Assembly: GCA_047017005.1 (NCBI GenBank)
Contig: JBKXSZ010000022.1
Location: 1 to 28,777, forward strand
Length of the DNA stretch: 28,777 bases
DNA from: JBKXSZ01 sp047017005
GTDB lineage: Bacteria > Bacillota > Clostridia > TANB77 > CAG-508
Reading direction: 5' to 3'
Shown: positions 6,596-14,668 of the stretch, piece by piece
Position numbering within the stretch: the stretch's first letter is position 1
Layout: the number at the start of each line of letters is the position of its first letter
The notes under the pieces: model-generated
What the model was told of the DNA's origin: nothing
Seen by the model: the letters and a program-made list of their open reading frames with translations, nothing else
Databases searched by the model: none
Translations under genes and position numbers: made by a program

Positions 6596-8302
6596 ATGAA
6601 AACAGGAAAAGAACAAGCGATTACATTAATTGCACTAGTTGTAACAATTATTGTTTTACTTATTTTGGCAGGAGTCAGCCTTTTCTTTTTAACAGGAGAA
6701 AATGGAATCATAACTAAGGCAAAATTAGCAACACAAAAAAATGAAATTGCCCAAATAAAAGAACAAATAATGCTAGAAATTACTCAATTGAATTTAGAGA
6801 AAAAGACGGATAATCCGACAAGTTCAGTATCACTAGATGAAATATTAGAAGATTTAGTGGAGAAAAAAATTGTAAGCACAGCAGACAACACTAACCATAC
6901 AGTAGCGACAGACAAAGGATATTTATTTGAAATTGTAAAAGAAGGAGATGCTTTTTTTGTTAACTATATTGGTAGTACAGATAAAATAGTACCATCTTTA
7001 TCATACACCTTAAGCACAGAAGATTTTACCAATAAAGTAACGATACAATTAAAAGTAAGAGAAGCAATTAATGGAATTAAAGAAATAACGTTACCAGATG
7101 GAACCAAAAATACATTTGATAGTTATACTCCAGAAAAAATGGTAAGTTATGATATAACAGCAAATGGAGAATATACATTTACCGCTATTTCTAATAATGG
7201 AAATAGCCAAAGTGAAAAAATACAGATTCAGAATATCGATAGTGAAAAACCAAGTGGAAGCTATTCTGTATCCACAACCAATTATACAGATAGTTGCACT
7301 ATAACCGTAACAGGAAATGATAATAACGGTATTTCTAGTATTACTCTTCCAGATAATACAGAAGTGCAAGGAGCAACTGCACAATATACGGCAACAGAGA
7401 ATAAAGAATATGTATTTAAAATCAAAGATGTTGCAGGAAATATAGTAGAATATAAAGTTCCTGTTTCTAATATTAGAACAGTTGTACAAGGTGTTGTTAT
7501 TCCTTTGAATTTCTATTATGTAGGAGGAAATGCAGGTACAGGATTAGTTATTTCAGATGTAAAAGGAGATGACTTAAATAACAGTAAAGGTGGAAATCAA
7601 TTTGTATGGGTACCAGTAGATGGAACTACGGTTAAATATGAAAGACAGGATTTTGGAGTATTAGATGATAGTTTTTCTGGCTATACGGAAACAGAAGACC
7701 CAACAAACAAACAAAGCGTAAATACTTATGGAGGTTTCTATATCGGACGTTATGAAGCGGGAAGTAAAGAAGCAACGGCTTCAGGAAATTATAGAACATC
7801 CAGTAGTACAGCAAACGACACCTTAATATGCAAAGCAAATTCCATACCATATACTTATGCAACACCAGGAGATGCTATTAATTTATCAAAGAAAATGTAT
7901 CCAGGAACAACAGAATTAGTAACAGGTGCTGCATGGGATGCTGCAATGAATTTTGTAAATAAAAAGGGTGACAAAAGAGATATAACGAATTCAGTTAGTT
8001 GGGGTAATTACTGGGGAACTGCGTTAAAAGGTGACGATGGAACACAAATAAAATCAACGGACCCAAAACAAATGAGAACTGGTGTTACCAAGGCAACAAT
8101 GGCAAATAACATCTATGACTTAGCAGGAGGAATGTGGGAATGGACAAGTGAAAAGTATGGAACAGATTATGCAGAACGTGGTGGTTACTATGGATATTAT
8201 GGAAAACAATCAGGAGGATATCCAGCAGCCTATCGAACTCATAGTGAAAGTAATTATCGAGATGATACCGATACCTTTAGAGTGGTAATGTATATAAAAT
8301 AA
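6596..8302 (+). CDS. Prepilin-like surface protein with Ig-like and FGE/C-type-lectin-like domains
   Basis: 568 residues from the ATG at 6596, which has GAGGAGG eight bases upstream; in-frame codons before it lack a ribosome site. A short basic lead (MKTGKEQA) is followed by a hydrophobic helix (ITLIALVVTII..., residues 9-32) and then KAKLATQKNEIAQIKEQI, a helical stalk: the layout of class III or type IV-like prepilins. Residues 145-300 look like two bacterial Ig-like modules (EITLPDGT...NGEYTFTAISNNG; SITLPDNTEV...VKDVAGN). Residues 330-568 match the formylglycine-generating-enzyme/sulfatase-modifying fold (FVWVPVDG, GGFYIGRYEAG, GAAWDAAMNF, IYDLAGGMWEWTSE, RGGYYG, FRVVMYIK), used by many surface proteins for ligand binding. 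The cleavage context is atypical (QA rather than KG before ITLI). A surface-exposed adhesive role is inferred. No pilus assembly genes are in the window. Confidence 0.8.
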   Translation: MKTGKEQAITLIALVVTIIVLLILAGVSLFFLTGENGIITKAKLATQKNEIAQIKEQIMLEITQLNLEKKTDNPTSSVSLDEILEDLVEKKIVSTADNTNHTVATDKGYLFEIVKEGDAFFVNYIGSTDKIVPSLSYTLSTEDFTNKVTIQLKVREAINGIKEITLPDGTKNTFDSYTPEKMVSYDITANGEYTFTAISNNGNSQSEKIQIQNIDSEKPSGSYSVSTTNYTDSCTITVTGNDNNGISSITLPDNTEVQGATAQYTATENKEYVFKIKDVAGNIVEYKVPVSNIRTVVQGVVIPLNFYYVGGNAGTGLVISDVKGDDLNNSKGGNQFVWVPVDGTTVKYERQDFGVLDDSFSGYTETEDPTNKQSVNTYGGFYIGRYEAGSKEATASGNYRTSSSTANDTLICKANSIPYTYATPGDAINLSKKMYPGTTELVTGAAWDAAMNFVNKKGDKRDITNSVSWGNYWGTALKGDDGTQIKSTDPKQMRTGVTKATMANNIYDLAGGMWEWTSEKYGTDYAERGGYYGYYGKQSGGYPAAYRTHSESNYRDDTDTFRVVMYIK

Positions 8303-8400
8303 AAAGGGAGTTTTATATGGTATGTATAGCCACAAAATTTTGACTTTTTATTGCGTTATTAAAATAGTGCCATTTTAGAAGCAGACAAAAAGAAAACAAG

Positions 8401-8436
8401 AATAGAAAAAGGCCTTTTTACAGGTCTTTTTCTATT
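8401..8436 (+). terminator. Terminator after the prepilin-like gene
   Basis: AATAGAAAAAG-G-CCT (8401-8415) pairs with AGG-T-CTTTTTCTATT (8422-8436). The stem is long and U-rich on its 3' arm. About 100 bases between the stop codon and the hairpin hold nothing recognisable. Confidence 0.75.
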
Positions 8437-8463
8437 GTATAAAGAAGAAAAATTTAGTATAAT
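8435..8463 (+). promoter_or_regulatory. Promoter TTGTAT-N17-TATAAT of the metallopeptidase gene
   Basis: The -35 TTGTAT (8435-8440) overlaps the last bases of the preceding terminator; the -10 TATAAT is at 8458-8463, spacer 17. The expected start of transcription is only about 8 bases before the ATG at 8478. Confidence 0.6.
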
Positions 8464-8477
8464 AACAAATACAAAAG

Positions 8478-9842
8478 ATGAAAGAAGTGAAAAGAGTGAA
8501 AGAGAAGGGAAGAATAAGCATATCTAACATTATTTCTGTTATTCTAATTATTGTGATTTTAGTAACAGCTTTTCAGATTTTTAAAAGATACAATTATGTA
8601 GGATATAAAAAAGCAGAAAATACACCATATACATCTAAGTTTTTAAGGGACAATAAAGAGAAAATAGGAAAAGCAGCAAGTTATGAAATTAAATCCGATA
8701 AATTTAATGATGCTATGTTTTCTAAAAAAGTGAAAGTAGAAAAAAACACACCATATAAAGTAACTTGTATGGTAAAAACAGAAGGAGTAGAAAAAGAAAA
8801 TGTGTATTCTACTAGTGGAGCACAAATCTGTGTTGGAAATACGATTGAAAAGTCTATTAGTATAACAGGAACACAGGATTGGCAAAGATTAGAATTTATT
8901 TTTGATTCAAAAAATAGAGAAGAAGTAGAAATTGGATTTCGTTTAGGAGGATATGAAGGAAAATGTAAGGGAACAGCATGGTTTACAGACTTTACCATAG
9001 AATCTGGAGTGGCAGATACTTCTAGTGAATGGAATTTTGCTTGTATCTTATTAGAAAACGTGAATGTAAATGTAGACAAAAATGGACAAATAAAACCAGT
9101 CCAAGTATCCATGACAGAATCCGATATGCGTATTATGGAAGATAATATGGAACGCTTTCAGGCATCGTGTAAAAGACTATCTAATTATCAAATGAGTGTT
9201 AAATATGATATAATACGTGTTGCAGAACCCATTACACATCTAACTTATGATAAAGAAAATGGTTACTATATTTCACCAAGTGATGCACATGCTGTAATAC
9301 AGAAATATATCCAGGGCAAAGAATATGACCATATCTTTATATGTACTAAACTAGGAAATGAAATTCACAAAAAGGATATAGAAGTAAAAGATTGGATAGG
9401 ATTAGGGGGAATGGATTATTATGGAATTGGTTTTTCAAACATCCGACTTCCTAATGAAGAAAATAGTTATATATATCGATATGGCAGCAGTATTAATACA
9501 TTCCCAGAAGAGGTTTTCATTCATGAGTTTTTACACTATCTAGAAAGAAATTCACATGAACATGGCTATGAAATACCTGCTCTTCACGATAGTGAAAAAT
9601 ATGGATATCAAAATGCAAAATTAATAGGACTAGAAGATTGGTATCGTGACTATATGCAAGGGAATATTACAGACGGAAATAGGAAAATAGGATTAAATTC
9701 AGCAATATATACCACAAAACCACCTAAAGAAAGTGATTTTAACTATTCATATAAAATGGATAGCTTTGATAAAAAAACAGGATTCTTGCAAGATGCAAAA
9801 GATATATTTACAAGTCTAGGACAAATTTTTAAAAAAGAATAA
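8478..9842 (+). CDS. Membrane-anchored extracellular zinc metallopeptidase
   Basis: 454 residues with a basic N-terminus and one hydrophobic helix (about residues 16-36), so most of the protein is probably outside the cell. Residues 65-180 read as a carbohydrate-binding-type beta-sandwich (NTPYKVTCMVKTEGV, DWQRLEFIFDS, GTAWFTDFTIESG). The catalytic part carries HEFLH (H349, E350, H353) in 'EVFIHEFLHYLERNSHEHGYE', the zinc motif of gluzincin/metzincin peptidases, with H360 and H362 as possible further ligands. The precise peptidase family is not recognised. The start is uncertain: ATG 8478 has no clear Shine-Dalgarno and the promoter leaves almost no leader; in-frame GTGs at 8487 and 8496 are alternatives. 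With the neighbouring prepilin-like protein it suggests a surface-protein locus inserted between ileS and queA. Confidence 0.8.
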   Translation: MKEVKRVKEKGRISISNIISVILIIVILVTAFQIFKRYNYVGYKKAENTPYTSKFLRDNKEKIGKAASYEIKSDKFNDAMFSKKVKVEKNTPYKVTCMVKTEGVEKENVYSTSGAQICVGNTIEKSISITGTQDWQRLEFIFDSKNREEVEIGFRLGGYEGKCKGTAWFTDFTIESGVADTSSEWNFACILLENVNVNVDKNGQIKPVQVSMTESDMRIMEDNMERFQASCKRLSNYQMSVKYDIIRVAEPITHLTYDKENGYYISPSDAHAVIQKYIQGKEYDHIFICTKLGNEIHKKDIEVKDWIGLGGMDYYGIGFSNIRLPNEENSYIYRYGSSINTFPEEVFIHEFLHYLERNSHEHGYEIPALHDSEKYGYQNAKLIGLEDWYRDYMQGNITDGNRKIGLNSAIYTTKPPKESDFNYSYKMDSFDKKTGFLQDAKDIFTSLGQIFKKE

Positions 9843-9885
9843 ATCAAAAAATATAATAAAAATGAAATAGAAAGAAGCGAAAAAA

Positions 9886-10911
9886 ATGAAAGTATCAGAA
9901 TTTAATTATGAATTACCAGAAGAATTAATAGCACAATTTCCAATTGAAAAAAGAGATGAATCTAGACTTATGGTACTAGATAGAGAAAAAAAGACAATAG
10001 AACATAAAATATTTAAGGATATTCTTGATTATTTAAAACCAGGAGATTGTTTGGTAAGAAATAATACGAAGGTAATTCCAGCAAGATTATATGGAAGAAA
10101 AGAAGATACAGGAGCAAAAGTAGAATTTCTACTTCTTAAACAATTAGAAAAAGATGTATGGGAAGTAATGTGCAGACCAGGAAGGAAAATACATGTTGGA
10201 ACAAGAGTTGTATTTGGAGAAGGAATTTTAAAAGGTGAAGTATTAGAAGTTCTAGATGGTGGAAATAGAAAAGTACATTTTGAATATCAGGGAATTTTTA
10301 ATGAAGTGTTAGAAAAAATAGGCTTAATGCCACTTCCACCATATATTCATGAAACATTAAAAGAAAACGATAGATATCAAACGGTATATGCAAAATACGA
10401 AGGTTCAGCAGCAGCTCCAACAGCAGGTTTACACTTTACAGAAGAATTATTAGAAAAGATAAAAGAAAAAGGTATAGAAATTGCAAATGTTACATTACAT
10501 GTTGGAATTGGAACCTTTCGACCAGTAAAAGTAGAAAACATAGAGGAACATGATATGCATTCAGAGCATTTCTATATCAAAAAAGAAGATGTTGATAAAA
10601 TTAACAAAGCAAGAGATAATGGAGGAAGAATTATTGCAGTGGGAACAACTTCTTGTAGAGTATTAGAATCCATTAGTGATGATACAGGACATGTAAAAGA
10701 GGTGGAAAAGGATACGAATATCTTTATTTATCCGGGATATAAATTTAAATGCATTGATGGATTAATAACCAATTTTCATCTACCAGAATCTACGTTGATT
10801 ATGTTAGTATCCGCATTAGCAGGCAAAGAATATATTATGAAAGCATATAAAGAAGCGGTAAGAGAAAAATATAAATTCTTTAGTTTTGGAGATGCGATGT
10901 TTATTCAATAA
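9886..10911 (+). CDS. queA: S-adenosylmethionine:tRNA ribosyltransferase-isomerase
   Basis: Transfers and isomerises the ribosyl part of S-adenosylmethionine onto 7-aminomethyl-7-deazaguanine at tRNA position 34, giving epoxyqueuosine. The 341 residues match the family length. Family blocks are clear: FNYELPEELIAQFP at the N-terminus, LVRNNTKVIPARLYG, MPLPPYIH, YAKYEGSAAAPTAGLHFT, HVGIGTFRPV, EHDMHSEHF, AVGTTSCRVLE and LITNFHLPESTL-MLVSA. The Shine-Dalgarno is weak (AGAAG at about 9875). It lies 43 bases after the peptidase gene and upstream of tgt, its pathway partner, from which it is separated by a prepilin relic and a terminator. No other queuosine genes are in the window. Confidence 0.96.
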   Translation: MKVSEFNYELPEELIAQFPIEKRDESRLMVLDREKKTIEHKIFKDILDYLKPGDCLVRNNTKVIPARLYGRKEDTGAKVEFLLLKQLEKDVWEVMCRPGRKIHVGTRVVFGEGILKGEVLEVLDGGNRKVHFEYQGIFNEVLEKIGLMPLPPYIHETLKENDRYQTVYAKYEGSAAAPTAGLHFTEELLEKIKEKGIEIANVTLHVGIGTFRPVKVENIEEHDMHSEHFYIKKEDVDKINKARDNGGRIIAVGTTSCRVLESISDDTGHVKEVEKDTNIFIYPGYKFKCIDGLITNFHLPESTLIMLVSALAGKEYIMKAYKEAVREKYKFFSFGDAMFIQ

Positions 10912-10936
10912 AACAATCAATGGAATAACAGATAAC

Positions 10937-10965
10937 TTGACATAGGAGTTAAAGAGAGATAGGAT
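10937..10965 (+). promoter_or_regulatory. Possible promoter TTGACA-N17-TAGGAT upstream of a relic
   Basis: A perfect -35 TTGACA (10937-10942) with a moderate -10 TAGGAT (10960-10965) lies just after queA. It would transcribe only the relic prepilin fragment and its terminator, so it may be a leftover of that gene. Confidence 0.4.
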
Positions 10966-11042
10966 ATAACAAAAAAGAAACAAAGGAGAAAATTAAGATA
11001 TTAAAGAAAAAAGAAAATATGATAAGGATATTAGAGAGATAA

Positions 11043-11165
11043 ATAAAAAATCAAAACAAAGGAATTACCCTAATAGCGTTAGTTGTAACGATTATTATTT
11101 TATTAATCCTAGCTGGTGTCACCATATATTTCGTAATTAAAAGAAGAGGAGCAATTTTAAGATGA
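11043..11165 (+). pseudogene. Relic prepilin-like N-terminus
   Basis: Forty codons encode KNQNKGITLIALVVTII, LLILAGVTIYFV and then IKRRGAILR before a TGA. This is the same hydrophobic leader as in the gene at 6596, here with the canonical 'KGITL' context. There is no start codon: an in-frame TAA sits immediately upstream at 11040-11042. The stalk and body are gone. It is a decayed member of the prepilin-like family, followed by the terminator at 11192 that probably once served it. Confidence 0.7.
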
Positions 11166-11191
11166 CTTAGCCCTTCATAGGAGTAAGATGT

Positions 11192-11219
11192 GGTACCAAA
11201 CATAATTGGTACCTTTTTT
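11192..11219 (+). terminator. Terminator between queA/relic and tgt
   Basis: The perfect 8-bp stem GGTACCAA (11192-11199) / TTGGTACC (11206-11213) is followed by TTTTTT. Confidence 0.85.
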
Positions 11220-11258
11220 ACGTGACAGGAAACTTGGGATTGATTTTCAGAAAATGTA

Positions 11259-11287
11259 TTGTAGAAAAAAAGAGAATAAGGTATAAT
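11259..11287 (+). promoter_or_regulatory. tgt promoter TTGTAG-N17-TATAAT
   Basis: The -35 TTGTAG (11259-11264) and perfect -10 TATAAT (11282-11287) have a 17-base spacer, 55 bases before tgt. It starts the tgt/WG-protein transcript. No preQ1 riboswitch is visible in the short leader. Confidence 0.65.
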
Positions 11288-11342
11288 ATATATTAGTGGA
11301 TTATGTAAAAACGTAAAAATAAAACAAGACAAGGAGAAATAA

Positions 11343-12485
11343 ATGGAACCAGCAATAAAATATGAATTACTACATGAATGTAAACAAACAGGAGCAAGAA
11401 GAGGAATTATCCATACACCACATGGAGATATTCAAACTCCAGTATTTATGCCAGTAGGAACACAGGCAACGGTAAAATCTATGACGCCGGATGAGTTAAA
11501 AAATGAAATTGATGCAAAGATTATTCTTTCTAATACCTATCATCTATACCTAAGACCAGGACAAGAAGTAATTAAAGAAGCTGGAGGACTTCACAAGTTT
11601 ATGAATTGGGATAGAGCCATATTAACAGATAGTGGAGGATTTCAAGTATTTAGCTTAAGCGATTTAAGAAAAATAACAGAAGAAGGAGTAGAATTTAAAT
11701 CTCATTTAGATGGAAGAAAAATTTTATTTACTCCAGAAAGTGTAATGGAAACAGAAAATATATTAGGTTCTGATATAATGATGGCATTTGATGAATGTTG
11801 CCCATATCCTGCTACGTATGAATATACTCAAAAATCAATGGAAAGAACAACAAGATGGGCAAAACGTTGTAAAGAAGCACACAAAAGGCCACAAGACCAA
11901 GCTTTATTCGGAATTGTACAAGGAGGAATGTACAAAGATCTAAGAGAAAAATCAGCAAAGGATTTAGTCTCTTTAGATTTACCAGGATATGCAGTAGGAG
12001 GATTAAGTGTAGGAGAACCAAAAGACCTAATGTGTGATGTTCTAGAATTCACAACACAATTCTTACCAAAGGACAAGCCAAGATACTTTATGGGAGCGGG
12101 TTCACCAGATTACTTAATAGAACTAGTACTTCGAGGAATTGATATGTGTGACTGTGTACTTCCTACTAGAATTGCAAGAAATGGAACTGCTATGACATGG
12201 AACGGAAAAGTGGTTGTTCGAAATGCAACTTATGAAAAAGATTGGGGCCCATTAGACGAGGAATGTGATTGCTATACTTGTAGGAACTATACAAGAGCAT
12301 ATATTCGCCATTTAATTAAAGCAGGAGAAATATTAGGAGTCAGGTTACTTTCGATTCATAATTTATATTTCTTAAGCAAATTAATGGAAAAAGTAAGAAA
12401 AGCAATTGAAGAAGATAGATTATTAGATTTTAGAAATGAATTTTATGATAAATATGGTTATAATAAAGACTTTACGAAAGAATAA
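11343..12485 (+). CDS. tgt: tRNA-guanine transglycosylase (queuine tRNA-ribosyltransferase)
   Basis: Exchanges guanine-34 of GUN-anticodon tRNAs for preQ1. 380 residues, usual bacterial length. Catalytic aspartates are D96 (LTDSGGFQVFSL) and the nucleophile D270 (CDCVLPTR). The zinc site is C308, C310, C313 and H339 (CDCYTC...SIHN), all in the positions expected from the family. The (beta/alpha)8 barrel blocks AFDECCPYPA, GIVQGG and GAGSPDYLIE are intact. The start has AAGGAG eight bases upstream. It heads a transcript that in many Clostridia continues with yajC, a TIGR04086 protein and secD/secF; here the next gene is a WG-repeat protein 20 bases on. Confidence 0.97.
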   Translation: MEPAIKYELLHECKQTGARRGIIHTPHGDIQTPVFMPVGTQATVKSMTPDELKNEIDAKIILSNTYHLYLRPGQEVIKEAGGLHKFMNWDRAILTDSGGFQVFSLSDLRKITEEGVEFKSHLDGRKILFTPESVMETENILGSDIMMAFDECCPYPATYEYTQKSMERTTRWAKRCKEAHKRPQDQALFGIVQGGMYKDLREKSAKDLVSLDLPGYAVGGLSVGEPKDLMCDVLEFTTQFLPKDKPRYFMGAGSPDYLIELVLRGIDMCDCVLPTRIARNGTAMTWNGKVVVRNATYEKDWGPLDEECDCYTCRNYTRAYIRHLIKAGEILGVRLLSIHNLYFLSKLMEKVRKAIEEDRLLDFRNEFYDKYGYNKDFTKE

Positions 12486-12505
12486 AATAAAGGGAGGATT
12501 TAAAA

Positions 12506-13981
12506 ATGCAAATGATTGGAGAAGAATATAATCCGAAAAAAGAGAAAAATAAGAAACTAATGACAATTATTATTGTTTTGATTGTTATTTTAATATTTAT
12601 TTGTATTGGACTATTTGCAGCAATTACCTATTTTCAAGGAAAGGAACTGAAATTATATATAGATGGGGCAAAACAAAGTTCAAGTTCTCTTGCTTCAGAT
12701 TTATTTATTGTAAAAGATAATAAAGTATATGTATCCATTCAAGATATGGCAGGATTAGTGTCTTATGAATATTTAAAAGGAGAACCAAAAAATAACGTAG
12801 AAGATAGTACAAAAGGATTTGTAAGGCCACAAGAAGAAATAAGAGAGTATGGGGAAATTACTGGATTTACAGCGGGAAGTAATAAAATATACAAAACAAC
12901 TCTAGAACAACAAACGATATATAATTATACAACTGTAAATAATGAAATTATTTTAAATAATGGAAAGATTTATGCTAGCCAAGAAGAAATAGGCAAAATA
13001 TTTGATATGAATTTTGTATATGATTCAAATGAAAATACTATTAACATCTTTACTTTGAAATATTTAGTAGATTATTATACTGCTCAAATCACAAATTATG
13101 ATTATACAAAACTAAGTGAGGATTTAGCAAATCGAAAAGCAATTTTAGACGGCTATCTTGTTGGAGCTAAAGGAGATACCGAATATGGAGTGAAGAGCAT
13201 AAAGAACGAATTAGTATTAAGTAATAAATATACCAAAATTGAATATATACCAGTAAAAGAACAATTTTTAGTAACAGATCCTGCAAATAAGGTAGGATTA
13301 GTAGACAATAAAGGAAATTCCAAGATACAAGCTATTTATGATAGCCTAGAAACATTAGATGACCAAACTAATTTATACATTGCAAAATCTAATAATAAAT
13401 ACGGAGTAGTAGACGAAAATGGAAAAATTATTATTCACTTAGAATTTGATAAAATAGGAATAAACACAGAAGATTTCCCAAATAATGATATCAAAAATCC
13501 ATATTTACTGTTTGATAATGCAATTCCAGTAAAACAAGGGGAAATGTGGGGAATGTATGATAAAACAGGAGTACAAATTTTACCACTAGAATATGGAGAT
13601 ATTGGTTGTAGGCAAACTACAGTTAATAATAAATCTGTTATTAATGTAGCGGTATTACCTAAATATGAAGCAATTGTGGTAAAGAAAAATGATTTATATG
13701 GTATTGTAAATTCAAAAGGTGAACAATTAATTGCACCATATTTAACATTTGTATATTCAGAACAATCCAATGGAATTACCGAGGATTACATGGAATATAT
13801 AGGGCAAAAGTTAAAAGTTTCGGATTACTTGAAACCAGTAGCACAAACTAAAGCAGGAACACAAGAAAATGAACAAACAAATACAACAAATACTATTTCC
13901 AATAATACAGTTCAAACCAATACAGTAGTAAATAATGCGACAGGTACCAATGGTAATGTTGCGAGTAATGTAGCACAATAA
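12506..13981 (+). CDS. Membrane-anchored WG-repeat protein
   Basis: 491 residues. A charged N-terminus (KKEKNKK) and one hydrophobic helix (about residues 18-42) indicate a membrane anchor with the rest exported. Residues 50-215 resemble the copper amine oxidase N-terminal-like or stalk domains found before WG repeats (KLYIDGAKQ, VYVSIQDMAGLV, KIYASQEEIGKIF). Four WG-like repeats follow (NKVGLVDNKGN, NKYGVVDENGK, EMWGMYDKTGV, DLYGIVNSKGE). The last 45 residues are rich in N, T and Q, a low-complexity tail. GGGAGG lies at the right distance from the ATG at 12506. It takes the place where yajC normally sits between tgt and secDF, and ends with its own terminator. The function of WG repeats is unclear; a cell-surface binding role is inferred. 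Confidence 0.8.
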   Translation: MQMIGEEYNPKKEKNKKLMTIIIVLIVILIFICIGLFAAITYFQGKELKLYIDGAKQSSSSLASDLFIVKDNKVYVSIQDMAGLVSYEYLKGEPKNNVEDSTKGFVRPQEEIREYGEITGFTAGSNKIYKTTLEQQTIYNYTTVNNEIILNNGKIYASQEEIGKIFDMNFVYDSNENTINIFTLKYLVDYYTAQITNYDYTKLSEDLANRKAILDGYLVGAKGDTEYGVKSIKNELVLSNKYTKIEYIPVKEQFLVTDPANKVGLVDNKGNSKIQAIYDSLETLDDQTNLYIAKSNNKYGVVDENGKIIIHLEFDKIGINTEDFPNNDIKNPYLLFDNAIPVKQGEMWGMYDKTGVQILPLEYGDIGCRQTTVNNKSVINVAVLPKYEAIVVKKNDLYGIVNSKGEQLIAPYLTFVYSEQSNGITEDYMEYIGQKLKVSDYLKPVAQTKAGTQENEQTNTTNTISNNTVQTNTVVNNATGTNGNVASNVAQ

Positions 13982-14014
13982 TAAGAAGAAAAGTATTTAA
14001 TAGAAAATAGATAA

Positions 14015-14062
14015 AAAGAAACAGTTAGACAAAGAAAAGTTCTGATTGTTTCTTTCCTTTTT
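14015..14062 (+). terminator. Terminator after the WG-repeat gene
   Basis: AAAGAAACAGTTAGA (14015-14029) pairs with TCTGATTGTTTCTTT (14041-14055), including two G-U pairs, and CCTTTTT follows. Confidence 0.8.
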
Positions 14063-14109
14063 GCTTGCAGGACTAGATGATAGAACAAAATAGTTCTAAA
14101 AAAAGAAAA

Positions 14110-14144
14110 CCTCCATATACTAATAGTAAAATACTAAAAGGAGG
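14110..14144 (+). promoter_or_regulatory. Hairpin that would hide the ribosome site of the TIGR04086 gene
   Basis: CCTCC (14110-14114) is the exact complement of the Shine-Dalgarno GGAGG (14140-14144). An inner stem TAGTA (14124-14128) / TACTA (14132-14136) with an AAA loop would bring them together. The layout suggests translation control of the downstream frame; no trigger is known. Confidence 0.4.
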
Positions 14145-14152
14145 AAGAAAAA

Positions 14153-14552
14153 ATGCCGAAAGCCTTCGAGAATAGAAATGAAGAAACAACGAATAATATA
14201 ATTAATATATTAAAAGGAACTGTTTTTGCAATCCGGACTAACTCTTATATTACTAGTTATCTTTTCTCTTGTTTTAACATTTACCAGTATACCAGAAAGT
14301 GTAGAAATACCAGTTCTTATCATTATCACAGCGATTAGCATATTAATCGGAAGCTCCTTAAGCACAATAAAGTTAAATAAAAATGGAATCCTAAATGGTG
14401 GTGCTGTAGGACTTATCTATATTGCTATTCTATACATTTTATCTACTATTGTAACAGGGACATTTGCATTAAATATGGCTGGAATTATACTTGTTATTTG
14501 TTCTTGCGTTGCGGGAATGTTAGGTGGTATTATCGGAGTAAATATGAAATAA
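14153..14552 (+). pseudogene. TIGR04086-family small membrane protein, frameshifted
   Basis: The frame from ATG 14153 (AGGAGG eight bases upstream) reads MPKAFENRNEETTNNIINILKGTV and then runs out; the adjacent frame continues LQSGLTLILLVIFSLVLTF, PESVEIPVLIIITAISILIG, LNKNGILNGGAVGLIYIAIL and ends GGIIGVNMK. Removing one T from the TTTTT run at 14223-14227 gives a continuous protein of about 132 residues with four TM segments, the form of the TIGR04086 family that sits next to yajC and secDF in Clostridia. Its function is unknown. The internal TTG at 14226 is not a credible start. The single base could be an assembly error in a homopolymer, a true mutation, or programmed slippage; a homopolymer of five T is short for any of these. 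Confidence 0.75.
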
Positions 14553-14597
14553 TAAAAGTAAGAAGATAAATAGAGAAAAATAGAATAGATCATAAAA

Positions 14598-14628
14598 AGT
14601 ACTAAGCGTGCATGCTTAGTACTTTTTT
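14598..14628 (+). terminator. Terminator after the TIGR04086 gene
   Basis: The perfect 10-bp stem AGTACTAAGC (14598-14607) / GCTTAGTACT (14614-14623), loop GTGCAT, is followed by TTTTT. It separates this gene from the HD-secD-secF unit. Confidence 0.9.
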
Positions 14629-14639
14629 CCGAAAAGTGG

Positions 14640-14668
14640 TTGATATTTTTGTGTATTTAAGATAAAAT
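14640..14668 (+). promoter_or_regulatory. Promoter TTGATA-N17-TAAAAT for HD-secD-secF
   Basis: The -35 TTGATA (14640-14645) and -10 TAAAAT (14663-14668) have a 17-base spacer, directly after the terminator. The leader to the HD gene is then about 195 bases, very A-rich, with a direct repeat AAGCAAAAT(C/G)AATTAA near 14737-14772 and a 35-codon lysine-rich ORF (14680-14787) with no ribosome site. Confidence 0.6.

Noticed and set aside
7091..7865. Two minus-strand ORFs within the prepilin-like gene
   Set aside because: They are shadows of the plus-strand gene, with cysteine/isoleucine-rich translations and no ribosome sites.
8140..8302. DGR-type variable region at the end of the prepilin-like protein's FGE domain
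   Set aside because: Codon use there is as AT-rich as the rest of the gene, without the excess of C-ending codons seen at 361-489.
8640..9112. Overlapping minus-strand ORFs in the metallopeptidase gene
   Set aside because: Antisense shadows of a gene with clear domains; no initiation signals.
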